Assembly: GCA_937123825.1 (NCBI GenBank)
Contig: CAKZKQ010000459.1
Location: 1 to 49,401 of the forward strand
DNA length: 49,401 nt
Direction of reading: 5' to 3'
Origin: an uncultured Pseudomonadota bacterium
Lineage (GTDB): Bacteria > Myxococcota_A > Bradymonadia > Bradymonadales > GCA-2716585
Shown: positions 43,821 through 49,401 of the stretch, one piece after another
How the letters are laid out: each line of letters starts with the position of its first letter
Numbering within the stretch: the first letter of the stretch is position 1
Made by a program: the position numbers and the translations under genes
Notes under the pieces: model-generated
Database searches by the model: none
What the model saw: the letters and a program-made list of their open reading frames with translations, nothing else
Told to the model about the DNA's origin: nothing

Positions 43821-46604
43821 TCATTCGATGAGGACAAAGAGGACGCGGCGGTTCTTTTCGCGGGCGGCTTTGCGCTCTTTGCGTTTGCGGATGCCTTTGA
43901 TGCTCACGGCGGGCACGGATTCGCCATAGCCTTTGGCGACCAGCCGGTCGGGGCTGACGCCGCGCTCGATGAGGTAGTCGCGCACGGAGTCGGCGCGGGC
44001 CTGGGAGAGCTTCATGTTGCGCCGGGCGTTGCCGACGTCGTCGGTGTGGCCCTGGACCTCGACTTTGCCGATGGTCTTGTTGGTGATGATGATCTGCGCC
44101 ATGTCGTTGAGGGTGTCAAAGGAGCGGGGCAGGAGCTTGGCGCTGTTGGTCTTAAAGAAGACCTCCACGCGAACGTCGCGGCAGCCCTGCCACTGAATGA
44201 TGCCCGCAAGCTCGGGGCAGCGGTCCTCGCCGTCCAGCACAGTGTCGCCGTCGTTGTCGGGCTCGGGGCAGCCGTCTTCATCCTGGAAGCCGTCAAAGTC
44301 CTCAGGGTCGTCCTCGCACTGGTCTTCCTTGAGGATGCCGTCGTTGTCGGCGTCGAGGGCGGGGCAGCCCTGGGCCAGCCTGGGGCCGGGTGTGTCGGGG
44401 CACTTGTCGTCTTCGTCCAGGATGCCGTCGCCGTCAAAGTCTTCTTCAGGGCAGCCGTCTTCGTCCTGGAGGTTGTCAAAGTCTTCGGGTTCCAGGGGGC
44501 AGGCGTCGTCCTTGTCGTTGATTTGGTCTTGATCATTGTCCAGCTCGGGGCAGCCGTCTGTGTCCTCAAAGCGGTCGAGGTCTTCGGGCTCGACGATGCA
44601 CTTGTCCAGCGCATCCGAGATGCCGTCGTTGTCGGCGTCGGCGATCTCGGTGGTGTAGCTCAGGCCCGCAAAGAGGCCCACCTCGGGCAGGTCTTGCTCG
44701 GGGGCAAGGCCCACGTTGGCCCCGGCGCTCCAGGTGAAGCCGGACATGGTGGTGTAGTCCACGGCCAGGTTCATCGAGAAGATGGCGTCCTGCTTGGAGC
44801 GCTTGAACTTATCAAAGGTGCGCTCTCCGGCGATCTCGGCGCCCAGCCCCATCTGCTCTCCCAACAGCGCGTAGCGCCCCGAGACGCCGTAGCGCAGCAC
44901 GCCGCCAAAGCCGCCGTCCTCGTCGGTGCGGACAAAGGCGCCGGGGCTGAGGTTGAGGCGAGTTTTGAGTGGGCTGGTGTCGATATCGACGATGAAGGTG
45001 GGGCTGAGGTCGATGGCCTGATTGGAGAAGGGGCTGTCTTGGAGCGGGACGATGAGGGGGGCGCTGAGCGAGAAGCCGATGGGGCGGTTGGCGGGGTCGA
45101 TGAACATGGTTTTGTAGGCCACGCGGGCGTCTCCGACAGCGCTGGCATCACCGCTGCCGCCAAAGAAGGGCATGTCGAAGTTCAACTCGGAGTGTCCCCA
45201 CAGCCCCAGGGCCATCAGCGGGGTGGTCATCAGCGCCCAGTCGGCCAGATCGTCGTTGTTGCGGCCGGGGACGCGCACGGGTTCGAGTTGAAGCTCGGCA
45301 AACGAGTCCATGTGGCCCAGGACGTCGGCGCCCTGGACGCTGTACTGCTTGCTGGGGCTGGCGCTGGGCCGGGCTCTGGGCGGCAGGCCGTTGGCGTTGC
45401 CCGAAAAATCCGCCGTCGGCCCAAAGACCGTCACCCGGCCCGTGACCGAGATCGGATCGGGCACATAACCCGGGTCGTGGTTGTCCACATCGGGGCAGCC
45501 GTCGGCGTCTTCAAAGAGGTCCGTGTCTTCGGCCAGCGTCATGCAGTCGTCATCGACATCCGGGATCTGGTCCTTGTCGTTGTCATTGTCAGGGCAGCCG
45601 TCGGAGTCGGCGTAGCCGTCAAAGTCCTCAGCCAGGTTCGGGCAGCGGTCAAACTCGTCGATGTTGCCGTCGCCGTCGCTGTCGACGGGCAAAGGTGGGG
45701 TCCAAGCGACGGTAAAAATCCCGCGCAACGACGCGGCGCCGATGCCGCCGGTGATGGCGCCGCCGCCCGAGAGCCCAAACGAGATCTGCCAGGGGGTCTG
45801 GTAGCGCACCCCGATGAGCCCTTCGACGGGGTTGGAGGTGAAGAACTGGTTGGGGCTGGTGTTGGTCTGAAAGAGGCGCTGGGCGATGGGGAAGTTGCCA
45901 AAGAGCGAGCCCTGGAGCGTCAACCCTTCCACACCCAAAGGCGCCGTGCCAGCCACCGACCACCGCCGCAGCCGGTACCCCAGGTTGGCCGACAACGAAT
46001 ACGACTTGTAGCGCCAATCCCCGATCAAGCGCGGCTCGAGCCGAAAAGAGTCCTCGCCGTTGAGTTGCTGCGCATCGCCAAGAGGGATGTAGATGGGCAG
46101 CGCCACCGCCAGCCCGATGTTGGCCACATAGCGGCGGTCCATCAGGCTGATTTTGGGCGTCAAGCGCATGTCCTGGAGCTGAAAACCGCCAGTTTGCTGC
46201 CCAGGGCGGCCAATCGGCGCCAGATCCTGCCCCTGCTCCTGAGTCAGAATCATCGGCACGACCAGATCGACGCTCATGAGGCCAAAGAGGCCTATCGACG
46301 CACCAAACTCGGCCCGCATCTGGTCGGCGACCAGAACCTGGGGCTGGGGATTGTTGCCGTTGGCGGGATCAAAGACCAGCGGCTCCTGGGCCAGGTGTAG
46401 CATCGCCAGCGTGTTGACGTGCAGGTGAGGCAAGACGCTGCTGCCAAAGACCCCCAGCGTGTTGGTGGTGGTGTCGGCGGTGGGCTCAAAGTGTTCGAGC
46501 TGGAGCGTCAGCGCGTCCTGGGCGCTGGCCTGCGCAGGCATCAGCATCCAAAGCGCGGCTGCCCCCGCCATCAGCGCCGCCCGTCGCAGCGAGTGTGCGT
46601 TCAA
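43821..46604 (-). CDS. OmpA-family outer-membrane protein with two barrel-like modules and TSP3 repeats
   Basis: 927 residues from a TTG at 46604, with GAGG seven nt upstream. The signal peptide ends MPAQASAQ. Two barrel-like modules follow, each ending in thrombospondin type-3 calcium repeats. The first is about 30-320, with repeats near DSDGDGNIDEFDRCPN and SDGCPDNDND. The second is about 420-690, with repeats near DADNDGISDALDKC to DGEDRCPEL. The C-terminal OmpA domain (about 835-927, VEVFFKTNSAKLLP and VEVQGHTDDVGN) binds peptidoglycan through D and R residues. The second module repeats the layout of the first (GDARVAYK with FSLSAPLIVPLQD versus QDMRLTPK with VALPIYIPLGD), so a tandem duplication or gene fusion is likely. 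Normal members have one barrel. Confidence 0.88.
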   Translation of the reverse strand: MNAHSLRRAALMAGAAALWMLMPAQASAQDALTLQLEHFEPTADTTTNTLGVFGSSVLPHLHVNTLAMLHLAQEPLVFDPANGNNPQPQVLVADQMRAEFGASIGLFGLMSVDLVVPMILTQEQGQDLAPIGRPGQQTGGFQLQDMRLTPKISLMDRRYVANIGLAVALPIYIPLGDAQQLNGEDSFRLEPRLIGDWRYKSYSLSANLGYRLRRWSVAGTAPLGVEGLTLQGSLFGNFPIAQRLFQTNTSPNQFFTSNPVEGLIGVRYQTPWQISFGLSGGGAITGGIGAASLRGIFTVAWTPPLPVDSDGDGNIDEFDRCPNLAEDFDGYADSDGCPDNDNDKDQIPDVDDDCMTLAEDTDLFEDADGCPDVDNHDPGYVPDPISVTGRVTVFGPTADFSGNANGLPPRARPSASPSKQYSVQGADVLGHMDSFAELQLEPVRVPGRNNDDLADWALMTTPLMALGLWGHSELNFDMPFFGGSGDASAVGDARVAYKTMFIDPANRPIGFSLSAPLIVPLQDSPFSNQAIDLSPTFIVDIDTSPLKTRLNLSPGAFVRTDEDGGFGGVLRYGVSGRYALLGEQMGLGAEIAGERTFDKFKRSKQDAIFSMNLAVDYTTMSGFTWSAGANVGLAPEQDLPEVGLFAGLSYTTEIADADNDGISDALDKCIVEPEDLDRFEDTDGCPELDNDQDQINDKDDACPLEPEDFDNLQDEDGCPEEDFDGDGILDEDDKCPDTPGPRLAQGCPALDADNDGILKEDQCEDDPEDFDGFQDEDGCPEPDNDGDTVLDGEDRCPELAGIIQWQGCRDVRVEVFFKTNSAKLLPRSFDTLNDMAQIIITNKTIGKVEVQGHTDDVGNARRNMKLSQARADSVRDYLIERGVSPDRLVAKGYGESVPAVSIKGIRKRKERKAAREKNRRVLFVLIE

Positions 46605-46784
46605 AGCCTGTCCTCAGTGTGGTTGGATCACATCAAAGAGACTAAACCCTGCAGCCACCCAAGACCAGCACAAAAGCCCATCCCATAAGAAAGTCACAGG
46701 CGATTGCCTCACGGGCCGTTGTGCGCCATGCTCAGAGGCACGCATCATATGGACACAATCTTTGGACGCGCGCTTAGAGACGAC

Positions 46785-49401
46785 ATGCGATCAGCCAAGC
46801 CCTTTGTATCTCTGTCGATGCTGGCAGTGGCCACGACCCTGGCCACCACAAACTGTCAGCCCGAACAGACCCCAGCGCCCTCCCAAACGCTGCACACCCG
46901 CAGCGCCGCCTTGACGCTCAACGTCAGGAGCCCCGACCGGAACGAAACCACGGTCCAGAGCGGCGCTCAGATCGACGCCACCTTCGACAACGAGGTCGAC
47001 CTGGGCACAGTGCCGGGCAACGCCTTTGTCAGGGGCTCGGTCAGCGGCACGGTGGCCTTTACGCCGACCAGCGACAACAACGTCCTGACGTTGACCCCGG
47101 CGGCGGACTTGGTGCAGGGCGAGCGCGTGACGGTGACGCTGACGCAGGGGCTTGAGGATGTCTTGCTTGATCCTCTGGACCAGACCCATCAGTGGCAGTT
47201 CTACGTGGCCCCGGAGGCCGGATTTGGGAATCTGGAGGACGGCCTGCAGGCGCTGGGCAACGGCGACAGCCGCGCGGTGCAGCTTGGCGATTTGGACGGC
47301 GACGGGGCTCTGGACGCCTTTGTGGTCAACCCGCTGGCGAGCGATGTGGTCTGGTTGGGGGACGGCGCGGGCGGCTTTGTGGACGCGGGTCTGGCGCTGA
47401 GCGTGTGCTTTGGGCAAGACGTGGCGCTGGCCGATGTGGACGACGATGGGGATATGGACGCCGTGGTGGCGTGCTTCAACGCGGGCAATGAGGTCTGGCT
47501 GGGTGACGGCGCGGGCGGCTTTGCGGACTCGGGGCAGGCGCTGGGCGCCAACCAGGGCTCGACGGGGGTGGCGCTGGGCGATTTGGACGGCGACGGCGAC
47601 CTGGACGCCTTTGTGGCCAACGCCAACGACGAGCCTGGGCGCGTGTATTTCAACGACGGCGCGGGCGTCTTTTCGGACTCGGGGCAGGCCTTGGGGGCCA
47701 GCACGAGCGACGACGTGGATTTGGCCGACGTGGACAACGACGGCGATCTGGACGCTGTGGTGGCCAACCAGAACGGGCAGAGCAACGCGCTCTATTTGAA
47801 CAACGGCGCCGGGGTCTTTGCCAACGCTGGGGTCGACTTTGGGGTGCGGGACACCGGCGGGGTGACGCTGGCGGACTTCAACAGCGACGGCTTCATCGAC
47901 GCCCTCTTTGCCCACACCAACCAGAACGCCGAGCTGTGGACCGGCGACGGCGCAGGGGGCTTTGCCAACGCCCAGACGCTCTTGGGGCTGGCGGCCGAGA
48001 AGATGGCCGTGGGCGACTTTGACGCCGATGGGGATTTGGACGCCTTTTCGGTCTCGGTGCTGCAGCAAGCCAACGAACTCTACCTCAACGACGGCGCCGG
48101 GGTCTTCACAAACCGGGGTCTGGCGCTTGGCAACGGCGAGAGCACGGGCGCCGCTGTGGGCGACTTTGATGGGGACGGGGATCTGGACGTCTTTGTGACC
48201 AACCAGAACGGCGAAGCCAACACGGTCTGGCTGGCCGAACCGCTGCCGTTGACCCCCGTGGCTCAGGATCCGGCCGCCGAGGCTTTTGGCGTCCCCACCA
48301 ATGCCGTCGTCACGGTCACCTTTGATGCGCTGGCGGCCGAGCCCGGTCCCATCGACACCGTTTTGATGCACGGCAGCATCAGCGGCTTCATCCCCGTTAC
48401 CGTGCTGGCCAACGGCAACGACCTGGAGTTGACTGCGCTGACCGACTTTGCGCCGGGCGAAGAGGTGACGGTGATGATCGGCGCCGGGCTCCAGGGGCAG
48501 AACCTTGAGACCTTGCAAAACGCGCTGGTCTGGCAGTTTCGGGTGGAGGCGCAGGGGGGTTTTGGGCGTTTTAACGCCGCCTCGCCCGCATTGTTGGAGC
48601 AAAATGGCCGAGACACCATGCTGGCCGACTTTGACGCCGACGGTGACCTGGACCTGCTCCAAATCAACGCCGGCGGCCAGGGCGATCAGGTCTATTTGAA
48701 CGACGGGCGCGGCAACTTTGTCCGCCAGGGCGGCGGGCTGGGGACGGACGATGGCCGCGCTGTGGCCGTGGGCGACTTTGACAACGACACCGCCCCCGAC
48801 GCCATCGTGGCCAACCACAGCGCGGGGCCCAACCGCGTCTATCAGGGGCGCGGCGATGGCACTCTGACGCTCGGCGCGGCGGCGCTGGGCACCGCTTCGA
48901 GCGCCGACGTGGTCGTGGGGGACTTTAACGGCGACGGCAATCAGGACGCCTTCTTTGCCAATGAGGGCTCCGCCAACGCCCTCTACTTTGGCCAGGGTGA
49001 CGCCACCTTTGTGGACGCCGGATTGGCGCTCGACACCGACCCCAGCGTGGGCATCGACGCGGGCGACTTTGATGGCGACGGCACTTTGGATGTCTTTGTC
49101 GCCAACAATGGGGCGCCCGACGAGGTCTACTTGAACGATCCCGGCGATGGGTTCTTCAGCGCCGAGTTGGTTTTGGGCGGCAACGGCGCCTCGACCGACG
49201 TCGCTTTGGGTGATTTGGACGGCGACGGCGACCTGGACGCCTTTGTGACCGTCACCGGCGGCGCCAACCTGGTTTACCTGGGCGACGGCGCAGGCGGGTT
49301 GCTCGACAGCGGCCAAACGCTGGGCAACAACGACAGCCAGGCGGCCACGCTGGGCGACTTTGACGCCGACGGCGACCTGGATGTCTTTGTGACCAACGCC
49401 G
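46785..49401 (+). CDS. FG-GAP/VCBS-repeat exported protein with Ig-like domains (3' partial)
   Basis: At least 872 residues, running off the window. The ATG at 46785 gives a signal peptide (FVSLSMLAVATTLATTNC); a second in-frame ATG is at 46749. The Cys in TTNC is a weak lipobox. A bacterial Ig-like domain (about 45-135) comes first. Seven FG-GAP/VCBS units with calcium loops then follow (LGDLDGDGALDAFV, LADVDDDGDMDAVV and so on), a second Ig-like domain (about 490-590), and at least six more units. Seven units suit a seven-bladed integrin-like propeller. Probably a secreted or surface adhesin. The real frame has no stop in the window; a 841-codon open frame on the minus strand is a shadow. 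Confidence 0.88.
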   Translation, partial: MRSAKPFVSLSMLAVATTLATTNCQPEQTPAPSQTLHTRSAALTLNVRSPDRNETTVQSGAQIDATFDNEVDLGTVPGNAFVRGSVSGTVAFTPTSDNNVLTLTPAADLVQGERVTVTLTQGLEDVLLDPLDQTHQWQFYVAPEAGFGNLEDGLQALGNGDSRAVQLGDLDGDGALDAFVVNPLASDVVWLGDGAGGFVDAGLALSVCFGQDVALADVDDDGDMDAVVACFNAGNEVWLGDGAGGFADSGQALGANQGSTGVALGDLDGDGDLDAFVANANDEPGRVYFNDGAGVFSDSGQALGASTSDDVDLADVDNDGDLDAVVANQNGQSNALYLNNGAGVFANAGVDFGVRDTGGVTLADFNSDGFIDALFAHTNQNAELWTGDGAGGFANAQTLLGLAAEKMAVGDFDADGDLDAFSVSVLQQANELYLNDGAGVFTNRGLALGNGESTGAAVGDFDGDGDLDVFVTNQNGEANTVWLAEPLPLTPVAQDPAAEAFGVPTNAVVTVTFDALAAEPGPIDTVLMHGSISGFIPVTVLANGNDLELTALTDFAPGEEVTVMIGAGLQGQNLETLQNALVWQFRVEAQGGFGRFNAASPALLEQNGRDTMLADFDADGDLDLLQINAGGQGDQVYLNDGRGNFVRQGGGLGTDDGRAVAVGDFDNDTAPDAIVANHSAGPNRVYQGRGDGTLTLGAAALGTASSADVVVGDFNGDGNQDAFFANEGSANALYFGQGDATFVDAGLALDTDPSVGIDAGDFDGDGTLDVFVANNGAPDEVYLNDPGDGFFSAELVLGGNGASTDVALGDLDGDGDLDAFVTVTGGANLVYLGDGAGGLLDSGQTLGNNDSQAATLGDFDADGDLDVFVTNA

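Noticed and set aside
43074..46400. 1,108-codon plus-strand frame
   Set aside because: It crosses two minus-strand genes with clear domains (the DUF2185-like fusion and the OmpA protein). Its translation is low-complexity V/A/G/L.
46791..49316. 841-codon open frame on the minus strand
   Set aside because: Antisense shadow of the FG-GAP gene, which has a signal peptide and regular calcium loops. The minus-strand translation has no known pattern.

Overview
The window looks like chromosome of a GC-rich, Gram-negative, predatory or social type of bacterium, most likely Myxococcota or Bradymonadota (the old Deltaproteobacteria). This is an inference from gene style. The supporting features are a Ser/Thr kinase fused to an AAA/TPR module, several large STAND-type regulators, many lipoproteins, a giant lipoprotein of repeated C..D.DC units, an OmpA protein with thrombospondin type-3 repeats, FG-GAP propeller proteins, and GTG/TTG starts with clear Shine-Dalgarno sites. 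No rRNA, tRNA, CRISPR array, phage or intact transposase was seen.

Layout. 1-5 kb: the end of a kinase/AAA/TPR signalling protein, a membrane-anchored repeat-rich exported protein and a small zinc-ribbon protein. 5.4-9.8 kb: a DUF427 protein, a three-gene minus-strand operon (Omp85-type protein, DUF4390-like protein, NtrY-like histidine kinase), and a divergent IHF/HU gene whose start lies almost on top of the Omp85 start. 9.9-17 kb: a periplasmic TPR/beta-propeller protein and a lipoprotein of about 1,650 residues made of Cys-rich repeats. 17-18.1 kb: a non-coding, repeat-rich gap with a 45-bp perfect inverted repeat. 18.1-23.7 kb: a tandem DsbA/HCCA-isomerase-like protein and a metabolic operon (TerB-like, ArsC, PcaF-like thiolase, fused CoA-transferase, methyltransferase). 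23.9-26.7 kb: two convergent lipoprotein enzymes (alpha/beta hydrolase, papain-like protease) separated by a small palindromic element.

27-36 kb: two paralogous STAND ATPase-TPR-winged-helix regulators in tandem that share a 452-bp identical tract, a HEAT-like protein and a divergent TPR protein. 36-39 kb: a tightly coupled operon of ECF sigma factor, zinc-type anti-sigma factor with a DUF4384-like tail, and a caspase-like protein ending in a probable outer-membrane barrel. 39-43 kb: a small zinc-ribbon membrane protein and two paralogous lipoproteins, with a MITE-like element of 17-bp perfect terminal repeats between them. 43-49.4 kb: a DUF2185-DUF6882-like fusion, an OmpA-family protein with two barrel-like modules, and a large FG-GAP/Ig-like protein that runs off the end of the window.

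Themes: cell-envelope proteins and one-protein signalling switches dominate. The best candidates for something undescribed are the sigma/anti-sigma/caspase-barrel operon, the STAND pair with its neighbours, and the small inverted-repeat element family at 25.9 and 41.2 kb.
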